Source: Actinomycetota bacterium
GTDB taxonomy: Bacteria; Actinomycetota; Actinomycetes; Mycobacteriales; Micromonosporaceae
DNA: 64,000 bases
NCBI GenBank assembly: GCA_005885555.1
Contig: VAWN01000027.1
Location: 44,218 to 108,217, forward strand
Direction: 5' to 3'
Shown: in pieces, positions 20,182 to 29,327 of the stretch
Numbering within the stretch: the first letter of the stretch is position 1
Layout: each line of letters begins with the position of its first letter
Translations under genes and position numbers: made by a program
The notes under the pieces: generated by a model
What the model was told of the DNA's origin: nothing
The model's input: the letters and a program-made list of their open reading frames with translations, nothing else
The model's database searches: none

Positions 20182-20871
20182 ATGAGAGCCCGGGTACTGG
20201 TGGTCGACGACGACCCCGCCCTCGCGGAGATGCTCGGCATCGTGCTGCGCAGCGAGGGGTTCCTTCCGTCCTTCGTGGCCGACGGCGAGCGCGCGCTGGG
20301 CGCGTTCCGGGACGCCCGGCCGGACATCGTGCTGCTCGACCTGATGCTGCCCGGCATGAGCGGGATCGACATCTGCCGGGCCATCCGCGCCGAGTCCGGT
20401 ATCCCGATCGTCATGCTGACCGCGAAGAGCGACACCGTCGACGTGGTACTCGGGCTGGAGTCGGGCGCCGACGACTACGTGGTCAAGCCGTTCAAGCCCA
20501 AGGAGCTGGTCGCCCGGATGCGGGCCCGGCTGCGCCGGGGCGAGGACGTGACGCCGGAGCTGCTGACCATCGGGCCGCCCGGCAACCAGATCACCATCGA
20601 CGTACCGGCGCACACGGTCGGCCGCGACAGCGAGGAGGTCAAGCTCACGCCGCTGGAGTTCGACCTGCTGGTGGCGCTGGCCCGCAAGCCGCGCCAGGTG
20701 TTCACCCGCGAGGTGCTGCTGGAGCAGGTCTGGGGGTACCGGCACGCCGCCGACACCCGCCTGGTCAACGTGCACGTACAGCGGCTGCGCGCCAAGATCG
20801 AACCGGATCCGGAGCGCCCGGAGATCATCCTGACCGTCCGCGGGGTCGGCTACAAGGCCGGCACCGGGTAA
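20182..20871 (+). CDS. mtrA: Two-component response regulator MtrA
   Basis: OmpR-family regulator, 230 residues. Receiver domain with acidic pocket VVDDDP, phospho-acceptor Asp53 (LLDLMLPGMSG) and the conserved Lys in VVKPFKPKE; C-terminal winged helix with LTPLEFDLL and TREVLLEQVWGYRHAADTR. In actinobacteria MtrA controls cell-wall hydrolases, division and development. ATG 20182 is the only start giving the standard N-terminus. Followed after 7 nt by mtrB and then lpqB, the conserved order that fixes the name. Confidence 0.97.
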   Translation: MRARVLVVDDDPALAEMLGIVLRSEGFLPSFVADGERALGAFRDARPDIVLLDLMLPGMSGIDICRAIRAESGIPIVMLTAKSDTVDVVLGLESGADDYVVKPFKPKELVARMRARLRRGEDVTPELLTIGPPGNQITIDVPAHTVGRDSEEVKLTPLEFDLLVALARKPRQVFTREVLLEQVWGYRHAADTRLVNVHVQRLRAKIEPDPERPEIILTVRGVGYKAGTG

Positions 20872-20878
20872 GGCGACC

Positions 20879-22570
20879 GTGCCGCTCGCCCACTGGTACC
20901 ACCGGCTGCGCCGCCACCCCGCCGCGCAGGCGGTGCACCGTGCGGTCGTCCACCGTGCGGTCGTCGTGTGGGGGATCGCCCGGCGGGCCTGGCGGCGCTC
21001 GCTGCAACTGCGCATGGTCACGATCACCCTGCTGGTGTCCGGCGCGCTGGTCGGCATCTTCGGCGCGGTGGTCGCCTCGCAGATCACCTACGGCCTGGTC
21101 AACGCGAAGGTGAAGACCGCGCTGCAACAGGCCGAAGACGCGACCGCGCGGGCCGCGCCGCAGCTCGGCGGGGTCACCGAGGCGGCCGACACCAGTCTGC
21201 CCGGTCTGGTCCTGCAGGTGGGCCAGACGCTGGCGCCGACCACGTCGTCGCCGGACAGCCAGGTGATCCTGGCGATCCTGCCGACGACGTCGCGGCTGCC
21301 GTTCGGCGCCCGGGCGGTGGTACCGCCGGTGTCCGACGCGGACGCGGCGATCCCGGCCGGGTTGCGTGACCTCGTCGCCCGGGACAAGGTCGGCCACCAG
21401 TTCGTGGTCGCCGACGTGTACGGCAACGGCCAGCGCCGGCAGTACCTCGTCGTGGGCAGCCCGGTGCGGCTGTCGTTCGGCACCTTCGGGCTGTACTACC
21501 TGTTCCCGCTCACCGCCGAGCAGACCGACGCCGACCTGGTGCAGACGACGGTCATCGCGACCGGTGTGGCGCTGGTGCTGCTGCTGGCGGTACTGGCCGC
21601 GCTGACCACCCGGCTGGTGGTGCGGCCGGTACGGCTGGCCGCCCGTACCGCGCAACGGCTGTCCGCCGGGCTGCTCGACCAGCGGATGGAGGTGCACGGC
21701 GAGGACGACCTCGCGCTGCTGGCCGCCTCCTTCAACCAGATGGCGCAGAACCTGCAACGGCAGATCATCCGGCTGGAGGAGATGTCCCGCCTGCAGCGGC
21801 GGTTCACCTCGGACGTGTCGCATGAGCTGCGCACGCCGCTGACCACGGTACGGATGGCGGCGGACATGATCTTCAACTCGCGGTCCACGTTCACCGCGTC
21901 GGTCGGCCGCAGCGCCGAACTGTTGCAGGCCGAGCTGAACCGGTTCGAGGACCTGCTCACCGACCTGCTGGAGATCAGCCGGTTCGACGCGGGCTTCGCG
22001 GTGCTCGACGCCGAGCCGACCGACCTGGTGCCGCTCGTCCGGCACGTCGCCGAGCGGCTGACCGCGTTCGCCGGCCGGTGCGACGTGACGCTCGACGTCG
22101 CGGTACCCGACCAGCCGGTGATCGCCGAGGTCGACCCGCGCCGGGTGGAACGGATCCTGCGCAACCTCATCGGCAACGCGATCGAGCACGGCGAGCACGG
22201 CCCGGTCGAGGTACGGCTGGCCGCCGACGAGGACGCCGTCGCGCTGACCGTCCGCGACCACGGCATCGGGTTGCAGCCCGGCGACGAGAAGCAGGTGTTC
22301 AACCGGTTCTGGCGGGCCGACCCGTCGCGCGCGCGGCAGACCGGCGGCACCGGGCTGGGGCTGTCCATCAGCCTGGAGGACGCCCGCCTGCACGGTGGCT
22401 GGCTGGAGGCGTGGGGCGCACCGGGTGCCGGCGCGCAGTTCCGGCTGACCCTGCCGGTACGGGCGGGCGAGCGGCTGACCGTCTCGCCGCTGCCGCTGGT
22501 ACCGGCCGACGCGACCGTCGAGCCCGCCGAACCGACCGAGCTGGCCCGCACCGGTGACGGCCATGGCTGA
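20879..22570 (+). CDS. mtrB: Sensor histidine kinase MtrB
   Basis: Membrane kinase partner of MtrA, 563 residues. Two membrane helices (near residues 40-70 and about 220-250) flank an external sensor region, then HAMP, the dimerisation domain with His315 in SDVSHELRTPL, and the ATPase domain with N-box GNAIEHGE, G1 RDHGIGL and G2 GGTGLGLSI. GTG 20879 lies 7 nt after the mtrA stop; the stop overlaps the lpqB start by 8 nt. Confidence 0.96.
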   Translation: MPLAHWYHRLRRHPAAQAVHRAVVHRAVVVWGIARRAWRRSLQLRMVTITLLVSGALVGIFGAVVASQITYGLVNAKVKTALQQAEDATARAAPQLGGVTEAADTSLPGLVLQVGQTLAPTTSSPDSQVILAILPTTSRLPFGARAVVPPVSDADAAIPAGLRDLVARDKVGHQFVVADVYGNGQRRQYLVVGSPVRLSFGTFGLYYLFPLTAEQTDADLVQTTVIATGVALVLLLAVLAALTTRLVVRPVRLAARTAQRLSAGLLDQRMEVHGEDDLALLAASFNQMAQNLQRQIIRLEEMSRLQRRFTSDVSHELRTPLTTVRMAADMIFNSRSTFTASVGRSAELLQAELNRFEDLLTDLLEISRFDAGFAVLDAEPTDLVPLVRHVAERLTAFAGRCDVTLDVAVPDQPVIAEVDPRRVERILRNLIGNAIEHGEHGPVEVRLAADEDAVALTVRDHGIGLQPGDEKQVFNRFWRADPSRARQTGGTGLGLSISLEDARLHGGWLEAWGAPGAGAQFRLTLPVRAGERLTVSPLPLVPADATVEPAEPTELARTGDGHG

Positions 22571-24380
22571 CTGGCGTCCCGACCGCCGGCAGCTGCTGCG
22601 GGCGCTGCTGCTGGCCGGCGCGGGCCTCGCGGTACCGTCCGCCTGCGGGGTACCGTCCGGCGGCGGCCCGATCGTCGACGGATCCGGCCCGAGCTACGAC
22701 CCGAGCACCGGCGCGCGCGGCCGGCCGCCGACACCGGGTGACGCCAACTCCGCCACCGAACTGGTGCAGCTGTTCCTCTACGCCATCTCCGGGCCGCTGA
22801 ACACCGGGGACGCGCTCAACGCCGCCCGTGGCCGGGCCCGGCAGTTCCTCACCGGCCCGGCGCTCACCTCGTGGAAGCCACCCGAGGCGGTGGTCACGGT
22901 GGTCCGGCTCGACGGGCTCGCCACCTCGATCAGCGGCTCCGACACGATCGTGTCCGGGTACCTGCAGACGGTCGGTACCTTCCTGGGCGACCGCGGGCAG
23001 ATCAACCCGGCCCCGGTGACCGCACCGCAGCCGGTCAAGTTCACCGTGTCCCAGACGTCCGGCAGCGCCGGGATGCTGATCAGCGAGCTGCCCGTGGCGC
23101 TGCAGTCGCTCCTCCCACTGGGTACCGAGGCCCTGGACGGCAAGTACTTCACCCCGCAGCTGATCTACTTCTGGGACAACCGGCAGCGTTTCCTGGTACC
23201 GGACCTGCGGTACGTGCCGAGCACCGGGCTGAGCGACAACGCCCGGCTCACCGCCATCGTGCGCTGGTTGCTCGCCGGACCGTCCGACCCGCCCGGCACC
23301 GATCTCAGCGTGGCGAACCTGACCAACCAGGGTGGCCAGCTGGTTGTGCCGTTCTCCTCCGAACTGCAGGGCCTCAAGGGTGGGGGCCTGGGCAAGGTGC
23401 TCGCGCAGCTGCGCTGGTCGCTGCAGCCGCTGTACAAGCTCGACAGCCCGCTGGAGCTGCAGATCGGCGGGCAGCCGCAGCACCCGACCGCGGTGGAGAC
23501 GAGCCAGTACCTGTCGGTCAACCCGGCCGACGAGGTCAGCGGCCGCACCGCCGACGCGCAGCCGTTCTGCGTCACCGGCGGCGCGGTGACCGCCCTGGAC
23601 GGTACCCTGCCGGCGATCGTGGCCAAGCCGGAGTACAACCGGGACGTGTGGCTCGCCGCGCTCAGCCGGGACAAGCGCTCGGCCGCGCTGCTGAGCACCG
23701 GCAAGCGCTTGACGATCGGCCGCGTCGACAACACCGGTACCATCACCTACCGCCCGGTCGACCTGACCGGCCGCATCTGGAGCCGGCCGAGCTGGCTGCT
23801 GTCCCCGCGCCTGCTCGTCGCGGTCGACGGAGCGCTGGTCACGATCAGCCCCACCGGCGTGGTATCCGGGCCGCTGCTCACCGGCGTGACGGCGTTCGCG
23901 GTGGCCCCCGACGGGTACCGGATCGCGCTGGTCATCAACAACGACCTGGCGGTGGCGGCCCTGCGCGACGACGGCGACCAGTTGACCGTCAGCAACCAGC
24001 GCACCCTCGACACCGGCCTGTCCGAGCTGAGCAGTGTGGCGTGGAGCCGGCTGGAGCGGATGGTCGTGGCCGGCAAGGCGGGCTCGAACCAGTGGCGCCT
24101 CGCCGAGGTGACCATCGACGGGGCTGTGCGCGCGGTCTGGAACACCACCTTCTTCAACCCGATCGTGTCGGTCGTCGCCTACCCGCGGCTGCCGTCCGAC
24201 GCGCCCGGTCCTGGGCAGATCATGGTCCAGACCCAGGAAAACGCGGTCTTCCGGGTCTTCGTGGGCACCGCGTCGGCCACGTACCAGCCGCTGAGCGTGA
24301 AGCCCACGCCGGAACCGTCCCCGTCCGGCGCGGCCAACGGCCCCCGGCCACCGCTGACCGCACCGTTCTATCCGGACTAG
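22563..24380 (+). CDS. lpqB: Lipoprotein LpqB
   Basis: Extracytoplasmic lipoprotein that modulates MtrB activity; 605 residues from ATG 22563. The signal peptide contains a twin-arginine-like DRRQLLR and ends at Cys28 (AVPSAC); Pro at -3 makes a slightly atypical lipobox. The body holds a GerMN-type domain (PGDANSATELVQLFLYAISG onward) and a C-terminal beta-propeller-like region. GTG 22554 is an alternative start. Overlap with mtrB and the conserved order give the name. Confidence 0.93.
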   Translation: MADWRPDRRQLLRALLLAGAGLAVPSACGVPSGGGPIVDGSGPSYDPSTGARGRPPTPGDANSATELVQLFLYAISGPLNTGDALNAARGRARQFLTGPALTSWKPPEAVVTVVRLDGLATSISGSDTIVSGYLQTVGTFLGDRGQINPAPVTAPQPVKFTVSQTSGSAGMLISELPVALQSLLPLGTEALDGKYFTPQLIYFWDNRQRFLVPDLRYVPSTGLSDNARLTAIVRWLLAGPSDPPGTDLSVANLTNQGGQLVVPFSSELQGLKGGGLGKVLAQLRWSLQPLYKLDSPLELQIGGQPQHPTAVETSQYLSVNPADEVSGRTADAQPFCVTGGAVTALDGTLPAIVAKPEYNRDVWLAALSRDKRSAALLSTGKRLTIGRVDNTGTITYRPVDLTGRIWSRPSWLLSPRLLVAVDGALVTISPTGVVSGPLLTGVTAFAVAPDGYRIALVINNDLAVAALRDDGDQLTVSNQRTLDTGLSELSSVAWSRLERMVVAGKAGSNQWRLAEVTIDGAVRAVWNTTFFNPIVSVVAYPRLPSDAPGPGQIMVQTQENAVFRVFVGTASATYQPLSVKPTPEPSPSGAANGPRPPLTAPFYPD

Positions 24381-24389
24381 GCGGGAGCG

Positions 24390-25130
24390 ATGGGGTTGCT
24401 GGGACAGGCGTGGAACGGGCTGACGGATCTCGTCCTTCCGGGCACCTGCGCGGGTTGTGGCGCCGGGGTACCCGGATCGCTGTGCCCGAACTGCGTGGCG
24501 GTGCTCGACGGGTTGCGGCCGCATCCGGTACGGCCGACACCGGCGCCGGCCGGGTTGCCGTCCTGCGTGGCGTTGGGCGCCTACGACGGGGTACTGCGTG
24601 AGGTGCTGCTGGCCTACAAGGAGCGCGGCCGGCACGTGCTGGCCCGGTCGCTGGGCGACTGGCTGGCCACGGCGATCGCCGCCGGGGTACGCCAGGCCGG
24701 GTACCCGCAGGAGACGCCGGTGCTGCTGGTGCCGGTACCCGACACGGTGGCCGCGGCCCGGGAGCGGTACGGCGACCACATGCGCCGGCTGGCCCGGCGG
24801 GCGGTGGTCCGGCTCAACTCGACCGGCTGGCCGGCCGGGCTCGCCGCGCCGGTGGTCACCCGGCCGCGCGCCGACTCGGTGACGCTGGACGCGCAGAACC
24901 GGGTCGTCGAGGCGGCCCGCGCGTTCGTACCCCGGCCGCGCGAGCTGGCCCGGATGGCGGCCGCGGTGCACCGGGGTGCGGTGGTGATCCCGGTCGACGA
25001 CATCCTCACCACCGGCGGCACCCTGGCGGCGCTGGCGGCCCGGTTGCGGGCCGGCGGGTTGCCGGTACCGGCGGCCGTGGTGCTCGCCGCGACGCGGCGC
25101 CGCAGCGGCCCGCGTCCTACCGCAGAGTGA
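24390..25130 (+). CDS. ComF family phosphoribosyltransferase-like protein
   Basis: A 246-residue cytoplasmic protein. The N-terminus has Cys pairs (CAGCG, CPNC) of the double zinc ribbon, followed by a type I phosphoribosyltransferase fold with PRPP-loop VVIPVDDILTTGGTLAAL. ComF is needed for DNA uptake in naturally competent bacteria; in actinomycetes a general role with ssDNA or nucleotide salvage is possible. It follows lpqB by 9 nt and precedes hpf, the same order as in many relatives. Confidence 0.88.
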   Translation: MGLLGQAWNGLTDLVLPGTCAGCGAGVPGSLCPNCVAVLDGLRPHPVRPTPAPAGLPSCVALGAYDGVLREVLLAYKERGRHVLARSLGDWLATAIAAGVRQAGYPQETPVLLVPVPDTVAAARERYGDHMRRLARRAVVRLNSTGWPAGLAAPVVTRPRADSVTLDAQNRVVEAARAFVPRPRELARMAAAVHRGAVVIPVDDILTTGGTLAALAARLRAGGLPVPAAVVLAATRRRSGPRPTAE

Positions 25131-25350
25131 TTTTATTCCGGTAGTGCCTGGACAGACGAGCCTGGGCGAATTCTGGCAAAAGGTTCTTGGAAACGAGGGG
25201 TGACGGGCAGGCCAACAGGGGTTAGCGTCATACCTCACAGCATCTGACGATCGTCGGGAGACGAGAGGAGGACCAGCCGGAACAGATCGGTCGAAGGACC
25301 GATACCACTCATCGATCAACCCGCAGGACGACCGTGGGGGAGGTCAAAGC

Positions 25351-25980
25351 GTGGACATCGTCGTCAAGGGCCGCAACGTCGAGGTGCCCGATCACTACCG
25401 CGTACACGTCAGCGAGAAGCTCGACAAGATCGAGCGCTACGACCAGAAGATCATCCGAGTCGACGTCGAGCTTTTCCACGAACGCAACCCGCGTCAATCC
25501 GACCACTGCCAGCGTCTGGAGATCACCTGCATCTCCCGCGGACCGGTGGTTCGTGCCGAGGCCTGTGCCGGCGACTTCTACAGCGCCCTCGACCTCGCCA
25601 TCACCAAGCTCGACGGCCGGTTGCGGCGGATGGCCGACCGGCGCCGGGTACACCGCGGCCGGCGCGCTCCGGTCTCGGTGGCTGCCGCGACATCCGGCCT
25701 GGCGTCGCTGAACCAGCCGGACGCGTTCGCACCGCCGCTGGCGGAATCGGTACTGGACAGCGTCGCCGAGCTCTCCATCGAGGAGTACGACGACCAGCCG
25801 TGGCACATCGTGCGGGAGAAGGAGCACGACGGCGAACCGATGACCATCGACGACGCACTGTTCCAGATGGAACTGCTCGGACACGACTTCTACCTGTTCA
25901 TGGACAAGGAGTCGGGGCGACCCAGCGTGGTGTACCGCCGCCGCGCATACGACTACGGAGTCATCTCTCTCGCCGCGTGA
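25351..25980 (+). CDS. hpf: Long-form ribosome hibernation promoting factor
   Basis: Binds 30S subunits and dimerises 70S ribosomes into inactive 100S particles under stress. 209 residues: N-terminal S30AE domain (MDIVVKGRNVEVPDHYRVH, AEACAGDFYSALDLAITKL), a linker, and the C-terminal dimerisation domain with DDALFQMELLGHDFYLFMD and VVYRRRAYDYGVI. GTG 25351 has GGGGGAGG upstream. The roughly 220-nt gap before it must hold its promoter; I could not identify a stress-sigma consensus with confidence. Confidence 0.95.
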   Translation: MDIVVKGRNVEVPDHYRVHVSEKLDKIERYDQKIIRVDVELFHERNPRQSDHCQRLEITCISRGPVVRAEACAGDFYSALDLAITKLDGRLRRMADRRRVHRGRRAPVSVAAATSGLASLNQPDAFAPPLAESVLDSVAELSIEEYDDQPWHIVREKEHDGEPMTIDDALFQMELLGHDFYLFMDKESGRPSVVYRRRAYDYGVISLAA

Positions 25981-26017
25981 GACGACGCGGCTTGCGGATC
26001 TCTGCGATGATCCATAC

Positions 26018-27139
26018 GTGCCTGAGTCGGTAGTCGGCGTGTCGCCGGCTGGGAGCGGCCCGGCCGGCGGCACGCGCATTTTGACCCGTTCGGATCTCGT
26101 CATCCTCATCGGCAGCGCGATCTTCATCGTGCTGTCCGGTGTCACCAACTATGCCCACGCCAACGCTGTCCTCGCGTTCGCGTGTTCGGCCGTCGCCGTG
26201 GCGTTGCTCGCCTCGCTGGTCGGACGCAGCGTCGAGCAGCTCGGCGAACGCTTCGGCGCGGGCGCGACCGGCGTGCTGCAGAGCGCGCTGGGCAACCTCC
26301 CGGAGCTGTTCATCGCCTTCTTCGCGCTGCAGGCCGGACTGCTCACCGTGGTGCAGTCCGCGCTGATCGGCTCGATGCTGGCCAACCTGCTGCTGATCCT
26401 CGGCGCCGCGTTCGTGGTCGGCGGGATCAAACACGGTACCCAGAAGTTCGCCAAGTCCCGGGCCCGGGACACCTGCGTGCTGCTGGCGCTGGCGACCGCG
26501 GCCCTGGTCCTGCCGAGCATGGCCAAGTACGTGCACAGCCCGGCGGAGCCGCATGTGCGTGCGCTGTCCGACGCGGTCGCGGTGGTACTGCTGCTGCTGT
26601 TCGTGCTGTCGTTGCCGGCGGCCCTGCGCCGCCACACCGTCGAGGGCGGCGAACAGGAGGAGCCGGAGCAGGAGCCGCCGCGCTGGCCGCTGTGGCTCGC
26701 GGTGACGCTGCTGGCCGCGGCGAGCCTCGCAGCGGCGCTGGTCTCCGACTGGTTCGTCACCGCGCTGCAGCCGACCATCCACAGCCTGCACCTGTCCGAG
26801 GCGTTCGCCGGTCTGGTCGTGGTCGCCATCGCCGGCAACGCGATCGAGAACGTGGTCGGCATCCAGCTCGCCTGGCGTAACCAGTCCGACTACGCGCTGT
26901 CGGTCATCGTCAACAGCCCGCTGCAGATCGCCCTGGTACTGGCGCCGGCGCTGGTGCTGCTCAGCCTGTTCACCGCGACCACGTTCACCCTGGTGTTCGC
27001 GCCGATGCTGGTCGCCGCGGTGGTGATGACGGTACTCATCGTCGCGTTGATCGTGTTCGACGGTGAGTCCAACTGGCTGGAGGGCGCCACGCTGATCGGT
27101 CTCTACATCATCATCGCGGCGGCGTTCTGGTGGGGCTGA
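26018..27139 (+). CDS. Calcium/proton exchanger (CaCA family)
   Basis: A 373-residue membrane antiporter with two homologous halves. The alpha repeats are visible as LQSALGNLPELFIAFFAL and VVAIAGNAIENVVGIQLA, with the acidic residues that bind cation. About eleven membrane helices; a charged cytoplasmic loop (GGEQEEPEQEPP) separates the halves. It likely exports Ca2+. GTG 26018 is the first suitable start; no strong ribosome site. A repeat copy follows directly after the stop. Confidence 0.92.
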   Translation: MPESVVGVSPAGSGPAGGTRILTRSDLVILIGSAIFIVLSGVTNYAHANAVLAFACSAVAVALLASLVGRSVEQLGERFGAGATGVLQSALGNLPELFIAFFALQAGLLTVVQSALIGSMLANLLLILGAAFVVGGIKHGTQKFAKSRARDTCVLLALATAALVLPSMAKYVHSPAEPHVRALSDAVAVVLLLLFVLSLPAALRRHTVEGGEQEEPEQEPPRWPLWLAVTLLAAASLAAALVSDWFVTALQPTIHSLHLSEAFAGLVVVAIAGNAIENVVGIQLAWRNQSDYALSVIVNSPLQIALVLAPALVLLSLFTATTFTLVFAPMLVAAVVMTVLIVALIVFDGESNWLEGATLIGLYIIIAAAFWWG

Positions 27140-27228
27140 GGGAGCGAGCGGGAGCGGCGCGGCGTCGTCTGGACTGAGGAGCGTAGCGACGAGGGAAGAC
27201 GGCGCGTCTGAGCGCCGCGAAGCGAGTG
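27139..27228 (+). repeat. Interspersed repeat, copy 4 (core 27170-27198)
   Basis: Fourth copy of the 29-bp core (T variant), starting at the last base of the antiporter stop codon. Unlike copies 1 and 2 it forms no bridge ORF: the core frame is the antiporter's own frame after its stop, with no start codon. It sits in a convergent gap rather than inside an operon. Confidence 0.8.
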
Positions 27229-27282
27229 GACGGGGCTCAGCTGAGGGAGCGAGCGAAGCGAGTGGACGGGGCTCAGCTGAGG
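27217..27282 (+). repeat. 30-bp direct duplication, 36-bp period
   Basis: 27217-27246 and 27253-27282 are identical (start GCGAAGCGAGTGG, end GGCTCAGCTGAGG). The second copy contains the last two codons and stop of the minus-strand GNAT gene. Both contain the palindrome CTCAGCTGAG. Confidence 0.85.
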
Positions 27283-28364
27283 TCCGTCGGCAGTAAGGCG
27301 TAGAGGATGTCGTCGATGCGGGTACCGGCGGGGCCGGGTAGCGCGCCGCGCTGGTACCCCTCGCGACGGAAGCCGGCCCGTTCCAGTACCCGCTGCGACG
27401 CCACGTTGTCCGGCACGGTACCGGCGATCACCCGGGCCAGCCCGACATGCGCGAACGCCCACCCGGCGAGCAGCCGCACCGCCCGGGTCGCATAGCCGCG
27501 CCCGCGCCACGCCGGCGCCAGCGTGTACCCGGTCATCGCCTGCCCGAGCACCGGCTCGAAATTGAACAGCCCGATGTCGCCGGCGAACGCCCCGCTCGCC
27601 GCGTCCCGGATGGCCAGCCGGACCGTGCTGCCGGCCAGCCACTCGCCGGCCGCCTCCGCGCACATCCGCACGAGGTCCCGGCCGGCCCCGCCGACCGTCG
27701 TCGCGGCCACCTCCGGCAGCGCCTGCAACGCCACGACGTCGGCGGTGTCCGCCGGGCCGAGCGGGCGCAGCTCCACCACGCCGTCGCTCAGGCGCCCGCC
27801 GGGCAGGTCGGGCACCGCCCGCGGCGCCGGTCCCGGTGGGTCGGTGGCCAGCCGGGCGAACGCCACCAGGTCGTAACGCTCGCCGTCGCGCCCGTACTCG
27901 ACGCCGCGCCGCCGCCCCTCCCAGCGGTACCCGGCGGCGAGCGCGACCCGCTGGCTCGCCGGGTTGTCCGGCCGGGCGAGCACCTCCAGCCGGCCCAGCC
28001 CGTGCCGGAACGCCCAGCCGGTCAGCGCGGTCGCCGCCGCCGTGGCAAACCCGCGGCCGCGGGCCCGGGCGGCCGTCCAGTAGCCGAGCTCCGCGGTGCG
28101 GTCCTGCGTGGACAGGTGGTACAGGCGGCAGCCGCCGAGCAGCCGTCCGGTACCCGGATCCGCCACGACCAGTTCCCCGCGGTTCGCCGCCATGGCGATC
28201 CAGGCCGCTGCCTCGGCGGTACCGCACGGGCTCGGCAGCGACGGCACGAAGCGCTCGATCAGCGGATCCCCGCACGCGCCGACGAGATCGACCACGTCGT
28301 CGGGCCGGGGCGGTCGCAGTACCACGCCGTCGCCCGGTACCGGCTCGTACGGCAGCGGCTGCAT
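27273..28364 (-). CDS. Double GNAT acetyltransferase (two tandem domains)
   Basis: A 363-residue cytoplasmic protein with two GNAT domains. The first has AELGYWTAARARGRGFATAA and NPASQRVALAAGYRWEG; the second has GYTLAPAWRGRGYATRAV and NVASQRVLERAGFRREG, both acetyl-CoA-binding motif A and the RimJ/RimL-type end. Substrate unknown. ATG 28364 is preceded by GAGGAG; the longer start at 28382 has no ribosome site. The start is only 27 nt from the divergent thiol-reductase gene. A second double-GNAT gene follows at 29328-30476. Confidence 0.85.
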   Translation of the reverse strand: MQPLPYEPVPGDGVVLRPPRPDDVVDLVGACGDPLIERFVPSLPSPCGTAEAAAWIAMAANRGELVVADPGTGRLLGGCRLYHLSTQDRTAELGYWTAARARGRGFATAAATALTGWAFRHGLGRLEVLARPDNPASQRVALAAGYRWEGRRRGVEYGRDGERYDLVAFARLATDPPGPAPRAVPDLPGGRLSDGVVELRPLGPADTADVVALQALPEVAATTVGGAGRDLVRMCAEAAGEWLAGSTVRLAIRDAASGAFAGDIGLFNFEPVLGQAMTGYTLAPAWRGRGYATRAVRLLAGWAFAHVGLARVIAGTVPDNVASQRVLERAGFRREGYQRGALPGPAGTRIDDILYALLPTDLS

Positions 28365-28391
28365 CCGCGACTCCTCGGGCATGCTGGAACG

Positions 28392-29294
28392 GTGACCGCG
28401 CAGTTTATCGCCGAGAGCGCGGACGGCGCGTTCGTCCGCCAGCCGAACCGCTTCACCGACCGGATCACCCGGGACTCCACCCGCTGGCCGGTCGAGCCCG
28501 GCCGGTACCGGCTGATCTGGTCGCGTGCCTGCCCGTGGGCGCACCGGGCGGTGATCGTCCGCGGCCTGCTCGGCCTGCAGAACGCCATCTCCGTCGGTAC
28601 CCTCGACCCGGTCCGCGACGAGCGCGGCTGGCGCTTCGCCGAGCCGGACCCGGTCCTGGGCATCACCTACCTCGCCGAGGCGTACCGCGCCACCGACCCC
28701 GGGTACACCGGTCGGGTCACCGTGCCGGCGCTGGTCGACACCCGCTCCGGTCGGGTGGTCACCAACGACTTCCCGCAGATCACCCTCGACCTGTCCACCG
28801 AGTGGGTGGACTTCCACCGGCCGGACGCGCCGGACCTGTACCCGGTCGACCTGCGCCCCGACCTCGATGCGCTGATGCGCGACATCTACACCGACGTCAA
28901 CAACGGCGTGTACCGGGCCGGGTTCGCCACCTCCCAGGCCGCGTACGAGGCGGCGTACGACGCGTTGTTCGCCCGGCTGGACGCGCTGGAGGAGCGGCTG
29001 TCCGACGACCGCCGGTACCTGATGGGCGACCGGCTCACCGAGGCGGACGTGCGGCTGTTCACCACGCTGGTCCGGTTCGACGCGGTGTACCACGGTCACT
29101 TCAAGTGCAACCGGAACAAGCTGACCGAGCTGCCGTACCTGTGGCGGTACGCGCGCCGGATGTTCCAGACGCCGGGGTTCGGGGAGACCGTCGACTTCGA
29201 CCAGATCAAGCGGCACTACTACTACACACACGACCGGATCAACCCGACCCGGATCATCCCCAAGGGCCCGGACGCGCGCGCCTGGTGGCACTGA
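28392..29294 (+). CDS. Glutathionyl-hydroquinone reductase-like (Xi-class GST fold)
   Basis: A 300-residue cytoplasmic reductase with thioredoxin-like N-terminal domain. The active-site motif is CPWAHR with the catalytic Cys, in the order WSRACPWAHRAVIV typical of the family, followed by VPALVDTRSG and a helical C-terminal domain with YLMGDRLTEADVRLFTTLVRFD. In proteobacteria it removes glutathione from glutathionyl-hydroquinones; actinomycetes normally use mycothiol, so mycothiol is the likelier thiol here (inference). GTG 28392 chosen; the open frame upstream is antisense to the GNAT gene. Confidence 0.88.
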   Translation: MTAQFIAESADGAFVRQPNRFTDRITRDSTRWPVEPGRYRLIWSRACPWAHRAVIVRGLLGLQNAISVGTLDPVRDERGWRFAEPDPVLGITYLAEAYRATDPGYTGRVTVPALVDTRSGRVVTNDFPQITLDLSTEWVDFHRPDAPDLYPVDLRPDLDALMRDIYTDVNNGVYRAGFATSQAAYEAAYDALFARLDALEERLSDDRRYLMGDRLTEADVRLFTTLVRFDAVYHGHFKCNRNKLTELPYLWRYARRMFQTPGFGETVDFDQIKRHYYYTHDRINPTRIIPKGPDARAWWH

Positions 29295-29327
29295 GCTGCT
29301 GGCGCGAGCTCCGCGCGCTGACCGGCG

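Noticed and set aside
28381..28392. N-terminal extension of the thiol reductase to 27447
   Set aside because: Antisense to the GNAT gene; family sequence begins only at TAQFIAES.
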